This document shows positions 1 through 10,449 of a DNA stretch of 39,293 bases, in pieces. Within the stretch, counting starts at the first letter, position 1, and each line of letters opens with the position of its first letter. Made by a program: the position numbers and the translations under genes. Below the pieces are notes generated by a model that was not told the origin of the DNA, ran no database searches, and was given only the letters and a program-made list of their open reading frames with translations. Source of the stretch: Phoronis australis. Lineage: Eukaryota > Phoronida > Phoronidae. The stretch lies in the NCBI GenBank assembly GCA_002633005.1, contig NMRA01000452.1, positions 328,021 to 367,313 on the forward strand, written 5' to 3'.

Positions 1-1032
1 TGTAGTGCCAAGACATGATCACTAGAATTGTTGTATGCACTGCCAATGTCACTTAAACAAGACGCAATGTCGGGATGGTCAACGTCACCATATATCCTCT
101 TTCTCATTTTCAGTGACTCTTGCAAATACTGTAGTGCCGAGACATAATCACTAGAATTGTTGTATGCACTGCCAATGTCACTTAAGCAAGACGCAATGTA
201 GGGATGGTCAACGTCGCCATATATCCTCTTCCTCATTTCCAGTGACTCTTGAAAATACTGTAGTGCCGAAGCAGGATCTTTTGAGTTGTTGTATGCAATC
301 CCAACGTCACTTAATCCTGACGCAATGCCGGGATGGTCAACGTCGCCATATATCCTCTTCCTCATTTCCAGTGACTCTTGATAATACTGTAGTCCCGAGA
401 CATAATCACATGATTTGTTGTATGCAGTGCCAACGTAACTTAAAGAAGACGCAATGTCGGCATGATCAACGTTACCATATATCCTCTTTTTCATTTTCAG
501 TGAGTCTTGCAAATATTGTAGTGCCAAGACATGATCACTAGAATTGTTGTATGCACTGCCAATGTCACTTAAACAAGACGCAATGTCGGGATGGTCAACA
601 TCACCATATATCCTCTTTCTCATTTTCAGTGACTCTTGCAAATACTGTAGTGCCGAGACATAATCACTAGAATTGTTGTATGCACTGCCAATGTCACTTA
701 AGCAAGACGCAATGTAGGGATGGTCAACGTCGCCATATATCCTCTTCCTCATTTCCAGTGACTCTTGAAAATACTGTAGTGCCGAAGCAGGATCTTTTGA
801 GTTGTTGTATGCAATCCCAACGTCACTTAATCCTGACGCAATGCCGGGATGGTCAACGTCGCCATATATCCTCTTTCTCATTTCCAGTGACTCTTGATAA
901 TACTGTAGTCCCGAGACATAATCACATGATTTGTTGTATGCAGTGCCAACGTAACTTAAAGAAGACGCAATGTCGGCATGATCAACGTTACCATATATCC
1001 TCTTTTTCATTTTCAGTGAGTCTTGCAAATAT
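1..1032 (-). repeat. Tandem TPR repeats of 129 bp, with a 516-bp higher-order duplication
   Basis: The DNA repeats with a 129-bp period (43 codons), for example tgtagtgcc at positions 1 and 130. Bases 1-516 and 517-1032 are nearly identical, with only a few substitutions such as g/a near 597, so a block of four TPRs has been duplicated recently as a unit. The next repeat inward (1033-1160) is clearly more diverged. Confidence 0.95.
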
Positions 1033-3403
1033 TGTAGTGCCGAGACATAATCACTTGAATTGTTGTATGCACCGCCAACGTTTCTTAAATAAGACGCAAT
1101 GTCGGGATGGTCAACGTCGCCATACATCTTCCTTGTCATTCTCAATGACCTTTTATGGTATTCTAATTCTCTATCATGCTTACTCATTTTACCGTAGATT
1201 GTCCCTATCTGACCCAATGTCTTTGCAATACTCGGATGGTCATTGTTTGAATGGATTTTCCTACTTAACCTTTCTGAATCTTCGGCTGCATCTGTTGCTT
1301 TATCGTGTTCTCCCATCGCACAATGCACCGTAGCAAGGAGACATTTAACTGAAACGGTATCATCTTGTTCGCCTTCTTTCAAAAGTTTCAATGTTTTAAT
1401 CGATGATAAACACCATTTCAACGAGTGTTCGTAGTTCCCATGATTATAGTACGCCATGGCTATCAGCTGCTTCAGTGTGGCTAATGTTCGGAGATATAAG
1501 TCCTCGTTCATGTTCATTGATTCAATGGAAAACTCTTGAACAAATGGTTGTCTGCTTAACGCTTTCTTGAGATCTTCAAGTAACTGGTTTGATAGTCTCT
1601 TTCCAGCCTCTTCATGCTTCTTCGTAATTTTTAATGCATGTATGTAATAATTAATTGCAGTACCATTTTGTCCTTTAAGGAAATACGCTTGCCCTATTAA
1701 CTGAAGACAATGACATACAAATCTGTCTTCGTGGTCACAGAAAACATCCTGTCCCTTGTGGTGCACCACTATGTCTTCTGTCTGTCTGTGTGGCGATTTC
1801 TTCTCCCAAACATATTCAATGTGGGTGAAAAATGTATCTAACGCGTTGTCATAGCGAAAGCAGCAAAGCTCTATGCAACCCTCGTAAAAATAATTTTTCT
1901 CAAAAAATGGCGCCTCAATCATTTTAGTTATGGGTGCAAGAACGAAGGACACATCTGTAATATAGTTAACTAACGGGTAGATAGAATAATAGTATCGGAC
2001 TATCAAATGTTTGAAATCGTCATACGGCTTGCCTAGCAACACAACGTCTTCCATTTGTCTACGCTGACTGCAATACTGTACAAGTCTGAATATACTTACA
2101 AATGAGACTATAAAGAGTAAGTTGTGCCTGCCATCAGGTGACAAAATGGCAGTGGATTTCATTTCATCAATGAGATCCCAAGTGTTGTCCTTAGTCAAAT
2201 TGAAAATAGCTTTAAATAAGGTAAGGACCAAGGTGGGCAGTCTGTACATTTCCTTTTTTATGTCATGAACATTTCCTGGCTTGTTGTGGAAGCTAAGCTC
2301 ATACAAGAACTCGTCCACAACATTGCGTATGTCACTGAAATATTTCAACCGTGCTTCTTCCTCCTTCTGGTGACGCGCTCGCTCTTGCCTGAATTCCTTC
2401 AGCAAGGATTCGTCTCCGTCAAGTTGCACTGTTGACATAAGAACGCGATCGAAGTTATACCCCTCTTTAATTGCTTGCCTGACTTCACACATTTCAGCCA
2501 TGTGTTTTGGTGTCTTGATTAATTCTATTCCGGCTTTACCTGGTCTATCAGGTCGCCCAAGTGGTGTCTTGCATGCGAATGGTACTGCACTATCAAATTC
2601 AAACCCACGAGCTACCACGTCATCAACAAACCAATTTCTACCTGGCGTGTCGTAGTCATTAAGCGACTTGATATGCATACTCTTAAGGTTTGTTTCTCGA
2701 ATATTTAAGACAAACAAGTGCATAAGTCTAGTCATGTTCCTGAAGTACTCAAGATCTTGTGCGTCATCCTTTACCAAAATGGCCCATTCCAAGTCCGAAT
2801 AGGGTGTTACCTCTCCCCTTCCCAAAGAGCCCATGGCAAACGCTGCGTAGTCCTGTGGGGGTGGGCCTAAAATTTCTCTGCATTTTGAGAGAAGGTATTT
2901 GTTCAAACCTTGCATTTGTGAGCACAAGGTCCGAAATATCGTTCTAGTTTCATCAACGAATACATGTTCTAATTTCAATCGCTCACTATCGGATGCTTCT
3001 AAATTGAATTCAGTGGCAAAAGTGCTCAGTAGTTCACCGGCTCCTGGAGAGGTCTGGATTCTGACATTTCTCAATTTTTCTACCACTTCGGACCTAAAAT
3101 CCATTGGTATTTTGCTACCAGACAGACAAAGCGTGGTACAGAATGCCGTTTCGTTGTCTCTTATTAAGATCTCCAACTCCTCAGTCATTTCAGTTTCAAC
3201 TCTCAGTATAGCGGCGTTATATAAGGCTGAAGCAGTAACGAAGTGTTGAGTACATTTTTGTAATAGCCCTCGCTTTTTGTAAATATCACCCATCTTTTGA
3301 AGGATTTTTCCACCTGACTCTGATTTTCTGTCATCCTTGCTTAGTTTTTTAAGCTTGGATGCTAATGAGTCTTCATCCTTGACCAGCCGTGATGACACTT
3401 CAT
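1..3403 (-). CDS. Giant exon: DUF294/GlnD-like nucleotidyltransferase plus TPR array (3' end outside window)
   Basis: The minus-strand frame is open for about 1133 codons, from an acceptor (tttgcag, cut before 3403) to the left edge, with no in-frame stop in any line I checked. Codons about 150-260 hold a nucleotidyltransferase fold: MGSLGRGEVTPYSDLEW (codons 190-206) fits the hG[GS]...[DE]h[DE] signature, with G191/S192 and carboxylates D203 and E205, and resembles the GlnD/DUF294 pattern GRGE-P-SD-D/E. Codons about 350-460 are helical (DIKKEMYRLP at 380) and resemble DUF294_C. Degenerate TPRs follow from about codon 560, then regular 43-residue TPRs (consensus RKRIYGDVDHPDIAS, SDVGSAYNNSSD, ALQYLQ) from about codon 750. 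The acceptor is phase 1 and joins upstream exons through a split GAT codon. Likely role (inferred): intracellular enzyme or receptor that transfers a nucleotide to a partner bound by the TPRs. Substrate and the third carboxylate are not identified. Confidence 0.92.
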
Positions 3404-3405
3404 CT

Positions 3406-4445
3406 GCAAATATGTTGAACTGTTAATTGAAATAAGATTGTACAGGCATTTAATGTATCCCACTACCACTCTAATAGGTATGAGTTTTTAGTTTAGAGTG
3501 TTCTTAGCTAGGTCTTGTCGTCCAAGTACATGTATTTGACCTACAAGACACTGGACTAACAATGACAAAAGCAAAAATGTATCAAAATTTGGTAATGAAA
3601 TATTTTGAAAGAAATCAGCCCATCTCTTCAGTATTTTTACTTTTAAAGTGACTTTTTTTTCAGAGACAGCACACGTGTCAGAACATTGAAGTAATGAAAT
3701 GGACTGGCGGAGGAGGCGGGGTCTTGAATCTTTTCAGATTGGCAATTCTGCATTCTACAAAAATTGTGTGGTTAAACCACGTGCCTTATTTATTTTGTGT
3801 TGTCATGATTACACCTCACCAAGTCTTAAAGTCTAATATTAACGGAATGTTGCTATTTTAGGTGTATATGGCTAACCAGATAGTCCTACGCTCTTCAAAA
3901 TAATTGGTGAGGCTGCCTTTTCGTACCGTGTTGTATTTTCAGGTGTTACTGTTCAAGGTAGGCTTTAGGACTTAAATTTTCAGCACCCAATTCACAGAAG
4001 AAGGCATGAAATAACTTATGAACACACACGTGTCATCTATGATTTTGCACATTTTAAGATGTATACTTTACAGGATTGTATTATGCCATACGAACATGGC
4101 TTGAATTCAGACACATGTTTAATGATTTATTGACCAAAATAAAGCTCATCACCTCTATATAACCACTATAATTTCGATTGCATTCCACAAAGTTAGGGTA
4201 TTTTTGATAATGTTGATATGAATTGCGTATAGTTGTTTTTGGAAATAACCATACTAGAAATTGGAAGCGTGTTCTGAACAAGACAATCTTGTCTGATTTC
4301 ATGGCATTTTGTTTCCTCATTAGAACGAGAATAAATCTCATTGATCTATGGTCAAAATATACATGTAATTTTGCCACCTCTATAAAATCACCCCAAATTC
4401 GATTTTCCACAACATTACAACACGATTGCTTTCTTTTCGTTATAC
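3406..4445 (-). other. Intron between linker exon A and the giant exon
   Basis: This is AT-rich sequence with no other exon that I can support. Its 3' end on the minus strand (gttcaacatatttgcag) resembles the sequence just upstream of exon A (gttcaacataactgcag), which suggests the acceptor region was part of the duplicated unit. Bases about 4080-4230 also belong to the repeat shared between introns. Confidence 0.6.
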
Positions 4446-4670
4446 CTGACACGTCTTTTGCTTCACCCTCGTCGGCCTGTTTATCGCTGTCTGATGAAGG
4501 ACAGACTGATGATGGTCCATCTGCCGGCTCCTGCGCTTCCTTTCCTGACGTAGTACAGACCTCATCTACAGACCTGTCTTCTGTGTTCTTGATGTCGTCA
4601 TATTCTGTATACACATTCAATGACTGCAGTTATGTTGAACTGTTATGTAAACAAGACTACAAAATTTAAA
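4078..4670 (-). repeat. Tandem exon-intron duplication unit, copy 1
   Basis: This unit carries exon A and flanking intron. The intron part, around 4090-4230 (acgaacatggcttgaa, then atcacctctatataacc), recurs near 5130-5210, 5875-5960 and 8480-8560. Confidence 0.75.
4446..4604 (-). CDS. Duplicated acidic linker exon, copy A (159 nt, phase 1-1)
   Basis: This 53-codon minus-strand exon is bounded by an acceptor (gtatacag) and a donor (tcag|gtataa). Both junctions are phase 1, so it joins the giant exon in frame by completing GAT (Asp). The product is a hydrophilic acidic linker rich in Ser, Asp and Glu (EYDDIKNTEDRSVDEVC ... DSDKQADEGEAKDVS) with no recognised domain. It is the copy nearest the giant exon and the most diverged of three. 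The reading frame stays open into the intron, but homology to the other copies stops at the donor. It may be constitutive or alternatively spliced; the sequence does not say which. Confidence 0.75.
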
Positions 4671-5083
4671 TTATCATACACTGTATTTCTATCCACTTTA
4701 ATAAAGGTTTGAAATTTTAATAATTTTCTTATAGTCCCAGTGCTTGATCAGCTAGTCACTTGATTTATAATGACACAAGCAAAATGTATCAACATCAGGT
4801 ATTAAGATATCTTGTAGGAAACCAGTCGGTGTTTACAATAATTTTTAAACTCATTTTATGTTTGAAAATGTAGCCAGAAACAATAAATGTATCATAGCAG
4901 GAAGGAATTTTCTTCCGGTTTGAAGACTGAATGAAAAAATCATATTAGTAGATTACTTCATGGGGGTGCTTAAATGGGGGACTGGAATTTCATGTCTTGA
5001 TTAGATGTAGCGATAACAATCAAAACTAAAACAGGCATGTAGTCAACCCACACTATTTTTGTAGAACGCAGAGATGCCGAAAA

Positions 5084-5640
5084 AGGATCAAACTACCGCT
5101 TCCGCCGCCAGTGCTTCTCATAACTAAACACGAACGTGGCCTGAAATTAGACCCATGTTTAATGACGTATACATCAAAATAAAAGTATATCACCTCCAAT
5201 CAACCACGCCGAAACATTCGAAATTTGAATCATGTTTCGCTCAAAACAAGTTTCCTTTTACGACTAGAGTCAATTTCAATGAAGTGTTATAATACAACCA
5301 ACACGAGAAAAATCGTCCAAATGCATTGTGCAGGTACTACACGTGTTTTCAATCTGATATGATGTTTAGTTGATTAAATTGTTACCCTGCAACTTGATTG
5401 CTTTCCTATGGTTATACCTGAGACGTCTGTTGCTTCACCCTCGTCGGCCTGTTTATCACTGTCTAATGAAAAAGAGCGTGATGATGGTCCATGTGCCAGC
5501 CGCTCCTCTTTCTTCCCAGATTTGGTGCAGACCTCATCTATACACCTGTCTTCGGGGTTCTTGCTGTCGTCACATTCTGCATGCATATTGAACGACTGTC
5601 TTGGTTATGGAGAAATTGCTTTCAATTGCACAAAAACTGC
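5084..5640 (-). repeat. Tandem exon-intron duplication unit, copy 2
   Basis: This unit carries exon B. Its start (aactaccgcttccgccgcc) is found again at 8443, and the block with acgaacgtggcctgaa matches the other units. The gap between 4670 and 5084 is intron with nothing else recognised. Confidence 0.75.
5418..5576 (-). CDS. Duplicated acidic linker exon, copy B (159 nt, phase 1-1)
   Basis: This is the second member of the tandem exon family, also exactly 159 nt with phase 1 at both ends (acceptor gcatgcag, donor tcag|gtataac). It encodes ECDDSKNPEDRCIDEVC, then a Gly/Pro/Ser patch (AHGPSSRS) and DSDKQADEGEATDVS. Compared with copy A, the ends are strongly conserved and the centre is variable, with changes such as KKEERLAHG for KEAQEPADG. 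Flanking intron sequence is also shared with the other copies, so the duplication unit is the exon plus several hundred bases. No catalytic or membrane features are seen. Confidence 0.75.
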
Positions 5641-5854
5641 TTGCATATTCCGCAAACCTAAAGTGTAGGGTGTTAAGGGTAAAATGACCAACTTGATCTA
5701 AATTTCCAACTTCAGAGACTGCTTATACCTTTTGCACAATAATTATAATTCCATTCAATGTGCAAGCAATCCTAATCCATTTGAAACAAGACTGTGTCAA
5801 AATTTAAAAATTCACTTTAATAAAGTAGTGAGTTTTCAATATTAAGCCTACACC

Positions 5855-6480
5855 GCCTCTCATCACAAAATATAAACGTGACTTGGACTTAGTTCTATTT
5901 TTCATGACCTATATTACAAAATGTAAATAATATCACCTCCACACAATCACCGTAAATTCGATTTTCTACAACGTTAGGGAGTTTTTGATAGTTTTGCGAT
6001 GAAAAGGCGTTTTTTTTTTCGTAAACAACTCCACTAAATTTGAAGCGTGTTTTGAACAAGACAATTTCGTCTCATTTACTGACATTTTGTCATCTCATTA
6101 GGACATGAGTGAATCTCATTGACATCAGGTGACACTATCGAAACAACAAAAACCGCTCAAATACTGTACATCTTTTGCAGGCACTATGATTACTGTTTTA
6201 TCTGATTATGAGTTTTGTTGATCAAATTGTTACATTATAAGCTGATTGCTTTCCTGACATCATACCTGGCACATCTGTTGCTTCACCCTCGTCGACCTGT
6301 TTATCGCTGTCTGATAAAGGAGAGCGTGATGATGGTCCATGTGCCGGCCCTTGCGCTTCGTTTCCAGATTCGGTATGGACATCATCTATACACCTGTCTT
6401 CGGGGCTCTCGCTGTTGACAGATTCTGCATGCATATTGAATAACTCTCCTGTTATGAAGGAACTGTTTTGAATTGTGCAC
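5855..6480 (-). repeat. Tandem exon-intron duplication unit, copy 3
   Basis: This unit carries exon C. Bases 5930-6000 (tcacctccacacaatcacc, then acgttagggagtttttgat) align with 4155-4215 of copy 1. Between 5640 and 5855 there is only AT-rich intron. Confidence 0.75.
6266..6424 (-). CDS. Duplicated acidic linker exon, copy C (159 nt, phase 1-1)
   Basis: This is the third and most 5' member of the family, again 159 nt with phase 1 at both ends (acceptor gcatgcag, donor ccag|gtatga). Translation gives ESVNSESPEDRCIDDVH, then NEAQGPAHGPSSRSP and DSDKQVDEGEATDVP. When joined to the start exon at 14120-14174 the split codon becomes AAA (Lys). All three copies retain open frames and splice borders, which suggests they are still used. 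A linker between the N-terminus and the nucleotidyltransferase domain is the simplest reading; the function is unknown. Confidence 0.75.
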
Positions 6481-7220
6481 AAAAAGCGCACATGTTTTAA
6501 ACCTACAGTGCCCGTGTGCGTTTGTTACGGGTAAAATGGCCAATTTAATGCAAATTCCAATTTCATTCTGCTTGTTACGCCCACTTCATCGTTAATTTTT
6601 CTAAATACACATTTATTGGCAGCCATTTTGTATGACGTGAGATTTTTGTGGCTTTGGCGTCATTTTGTATGATGGCTATGCAGGAAGGACATTTTACGAT
6701 TATTATTTCAGAAACTAATCTACGTGGTGGCTCCTTGACCATACTCAGATAGAGTCCAGTAGCGGTATGACCTCGCTAAAAAAAGCAAAACTTCGCGAGA
6801 TAACGTGAGATATTGCCGTGTATTTCAAATGAGGACACGTGATTTAAGTTAGATTTGAGCGAGGTCCTAGAAAAGGTCCAAGAGTTACTGAGCTAGTGTT
6901 TTGTTGCAAGTCCTAACATTTGCTAAAGCCTTGGGCACACTAGCCTAGCCAGAGGTATTCAGTAAGTAGAGCCAAATTTGGGAGCCGATTAATCGACCGT
7001 ATGGGCGTTTTGGAGAATATTTAAGTGACCGTGCTACACACTCTCGCTGAAGAGCTCCTGTGGCACTGAGTAGGAGGACCATGATCCCCTTATGCACCGC
7101 CGTAAAGTACATCTGTGCAAGAAACTCTAGTCTGTTTGCCACAATTAGCACTAACTCTGACCGAATAACAGTGCACAAACTATCTTCATTAGTCAGTGAC
7201 ATCGTATGAAACAGCATCCC

Positions 7221-7504
7221 CAGTGGCGGATTTAGGGGGTGGCCAAGGGAGCCATGGCCCCCCTAAAATTTTACAAGATACCATTTGGCAGTTCGGGTGC
7301 GAATTGCTTACTAGCACATAAGCCCAACCAGGGGAGAGGGGGCTCTTGGGGGGGGGGTGTTTTTTAAGTCAAAAGGTCCGCAAACCCAAAAATTCGAAAC
7401 CGCTACATCCCTACATTTTAGACTGGGCGCGCGCAACTGACAAAACTGTGGTTATTCCTCTGCCCCGGCCCCCCTAAGTCAAAATCCTGGATTCGACCCT
7501 GATC
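7221..7504. mobile_element. Short interspersed element with G-run and C-run ends
   Basis: The element begins cagtggcggatttaggggg and ends ccctaagtcaaaatcctgg attcgaccctg, so its ends are imperfect inverted repeats. A short palindrome, ggccaagggagccatggcc, lies near the start. I know this end style from abundant non-autonomous repeats in aquatic invertebrate genomes. There is no coding capacity. Sequence from 6425 to 7220 and from 7505 to 8155 is intron in which I see no gene. Confidence 0.5.
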
Positions 7505-8159
7505 ACCCCTACTTGTTATGCTATCTTTGGTAGAAGAACCAGTGATGGCTACAGGACGTTTAAAATCTTTGAAATTTCGTTTTGATGTGATGTGTGCAGG
7601 TTTCTAAACTTTTGTAATTCAAACATATCTGATTTACATAGGAAAGGTGTTAGTTCAAGTGTGATAACCACACTTAGTTTTTAGCGATTGTCTCTAAAAT
7701 GATTTGAGCAAAACTTCTACTGGTATACAGCCACCAAGCCTAAAATTGGTGATTGTGATCGTAGAAATACCTGATTACCATGGTAGCGATACCCAATTCA
7801 GCACAGCAAAAGATCTAATTTTTAAAAATAATACCCCCGCCCAAATCCTTTTGTCAATGTTTCTCTCTTATAAAATGAATTTGACCCCAAAACCTAAAAC
7901 AGCTGAATTATTTTCGCAGACAAGCTACTTCTTGGTAACCGTAACAACGGCACATACTCAAGCTAGTCAACCCCCTAGGTTTCCTTGAAGGAAGATTCAC
8001 CATAAATACTTAAGAATGACTTTGTTATCACACTTAAATTTGCTGATGTTAACCAATTGACCGCTATTAACTATCAAAATTAACTGCACATAGAATATAT
8101 AACCCTATTTTCACAACCAACCCATTTATCTAAGCATTAAGAACAACGTACCTAAACTA

Positions 8160-8395
8160 CACGGTTAACGGAGTCATGAACACGGTAACGTACTCATGAA
8201 CACGACTCACGTACCTTCAAACACCGTTCACTGACTCACAAACACGGGAACGGACTCACAAAACACGATCCATTCACCGAAAGACACGGCACACGGACTC
8301 AAATTCACGAAGAAACACGGTTAACGGACCGCCAAGCACTGTTCACTGCGATAAAGCATGTCATAAAAACACGGGTCACGGACTCATCGGCTTCC
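8160..8395. repeat. Degenerate short array built on an aacacgg / ggactca motif
   Basis: About a dozen irregular copies of aacacgg or acacgg alternate with cggactca or gtactcatgaacacg, spaced roughly 15-25 bp apart. It has no open frame. It resembles a decayed minisatellite. Confidence 0.6.
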
Positions 8396-8435
8396 TGGGT
8401 CAGCTGACACCGACATTTTGTCCGTAAACTGAAAA

Positions 8436-8560
8436 AGGATTGAACTACCGCTTCCGCCGCCAATGCTTCTCATCACTAAATACGAACATGGCCTGAACTT
8501 AGACCCATGTATAATGACTCATAGATCAAAATAAAAGTACATCACCTCTATGCAAGCACG
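8436..8560 (-). repeat. Partial duplication unit without an exon, copy 4
   Basis: About 120 bp closely match 5084-5210 (ccgcttccgccgcc, then ggcctgaacttagaccc). The homology stops before the exon would begin, so this looks like a truncated fourth unit. Confidence 0.7.
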
Positions 8561-8794
8561 TCAAATTTGACAACCGATTAATCGACCGTCTGGGTTTGTT
8601 GAAGAGTAGTCAAGTTACCCATTATCTACGCGCGCATAGACCGGGATCCCAGAGCTTTTTTGGGCATGAAAAGGCAACCAATTTTCTTTGGTGCCAAAGT
8701 GTTCTATGTGTATCCTCATGATTGGAAATGGCCGTCTGGCAGGTTCGCTCTGGTGGGTGTGGTGAGGGGAGCCAAGAGAATGACACTCAAAAAT

Positions 8795-9555
8795 TGAGCT
8801 AGATCAACTTTTCTGGTAACCACATAATCTGCCGTCGATACCTGCTACGTCATCCATTGTATCAAAATTGGTCACTGCGAGACAATTTCTGTGGTGGGAA
8901 GTACCCGCCAGACAAACATATACAGGGTACAAAAATTGAGCTAGATCAATCCAAGAGGTAACCGCTTGAAACCAGTCGCAAAATTTATTATTCATCGTAA
9001 GCACAGGTACCACGAATGAGCACTGCCAGAAAAATCTAGTGGTGGGTTACCCTCGCCAGACACGCCTAAATACCAGAATTGAGCTAGATCAATCCATCAG
9101 GTAACCGTTTGAAACCAATTGCACTACGTTCAGCATCACTGAACAGTTTGATGCCAGACAATTTCAATGGTGGGGTGCCCCTGCCAGACGATTATCAAAA
9201 AGGGTTAAAAATTGAGCTAGATCAACCCAAGAGGTAACCGCCTAAAACCAGTTCCAAAATATTCACCGTAAGCCCAGGTATCACGAATTAACACTGCCAG
9301 ACAAATCTAGTGTTGGGTTAGCCACGCCAGACACGTCCAAATACATGAATTGAGCTAGATCAACCCAAGAGGTAACTGCATGAAACAAGTAGCAAAATAT
9401 TTGCCGTAAGCCCTGGTATCAAGAATGAATACTGCCAGACAAATCTAGTGGTGGGTTATCCCCGCCAGGCACGCCCAAGTACCTGAGTTTAGCTAGGTCA
9501 ACCCACAAGGAAACCGCTTGAAACCAATCGCCCGATGCTCAGCATCATTGCACGT
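8795..9555 (+). repeat. Left arm of a foldback-like element: six tandem units of about 140 bp
   Basis: Units start at about 8795, 8932, 9076, 9207, 9345 and 9482, each with attgagctagatcaa, aggtaacc and a closing block ctgccagacaaatctagtgg followed by gccagacacg. Alternate units resemble each other most, so the true period may be a dimer of about 275 bp. Units 3-4 recur inverted at 13031-13337. Confidence 0.85.
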
Positions 9556-9912
9556 GGCAAAACAGTAAGATGCCTCCATCAAACAAATAGGGAGTCGAAA
9601 CAACATTGATTATAAGCCCATTCACGCTGAATAAGCATCACAATCAGGAACCAGGCACTTCGATTTTCAATAAAGCCACTAAGTCTGTACGACATAGGTC
9701 ACCGCACAAGGTGAGAGATTTTTGTCCGCAAGTTTATGTCTGGGCATGAACAATAGAAAAACCGCGCCTGAGGTTGGAGCGATCTCACAAGTCCATGCGA
9801 AAACAGCAGAATACTCCACATAATTCACTATTAAAACGAAACCTAAAAACTCGTCCAAGACGGATACCACATTTTTTCGTTATCCTATTTTACCAGTCTA
9901 AACTGCCTCCCT

Positions 9913-10449
9913 TTGTTTTCGGACGAGTCATTTGATGCAACTGCTAAAAGGAATAATAATCAAAATGCCGTCTTTTGCTGTCCCCTGCGTCATCTACCTT
10001 CATTTCACACGGTGATGAATTGCAAATTTGGCAAAACTGATCAGTTTTGGGCAGTCTTCGTCTTTCTCGGCATAAACCGAGCCCACAGACATCTCCGGAG
10101 ATCCGTCAAGAACAATGACTTCAGTGGCTATATCAACATTTTCCCGACTACGCTAGAAGTATTCTTTGCCCTGAACCGCCCAAACTACGCCGGATGGGGA
10201 ACATTGTTTTACCAAAAGTTGAAATTGGCAAACCCAATATTACATGAAGTGCTGGAAAACGGTGCGTTATCAGTGCTAGGTACGAGGAAAAACTTTAATA
10301 GATCGGCTGCTGACCTCTCTTTGAAACAGTCCGTATTTTTATGTTTGATATGGTGTTCTCCAAAAAGGCTGAAAACACCTCTGCGGCACCTGATATTGGG
10401 TACGTATGGTCGTGTTAGATTTCATGGAAAAAAACCATCAAAGCTGTAA
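9913..10449 (+). pseudogene. Fragment of a multi-copy invertebrate protein family (RPNYA-WGTLF domain)
   Basis: The 178-codon frame contains VEFF-like text read here as FFALNRPNYAGWGTLFYQKL, then ILHEVLENGALSV and NRSAADLSLKQSV. I recall this as a conserved C-terminal block (NRPNYARWGT, then VL..GAFS, then SAVDL.LEQ) in a large uncharacterised multi-copy family of corals, amphioxus and fishes. Only about 75 residues (from about residue 70) match the family. The frame before and after is unrelated or shifted, so this is a remnant. It is antisense to the host gene and lies inside the foldback-like element. The exon at 25895-26854 appears to be the N-terminal part of the same family on the other strand. 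Confidence 0.5.

Noticed and set aside
1-1180. Regularly spaced repeats that could suggest a CRISPR array
   Set aside because: The 129-bp units are contiguous, code for TPRs and have no spacer structure. The genome is eukaryotic.
164-1434. Plus-strand frames rich in CRDGQRRHISS repeats
   Set aside because: They are the antisense of the intact minus-strand TPR frame; the repeat structure comes from the TPR array.
4223-4669. A 148-codon plus-strand frame, with similar ones at 5408 and 6215
   Set aside because: They are antisense to linker exons A-C. The minus-strand copies share exact splice borders and phase, so that strand is the coding one.
7704-7988. A 94-codon plus-strand frame
   Set aside because: It has ordinary intronic composition and no homology or motif that I recognise.
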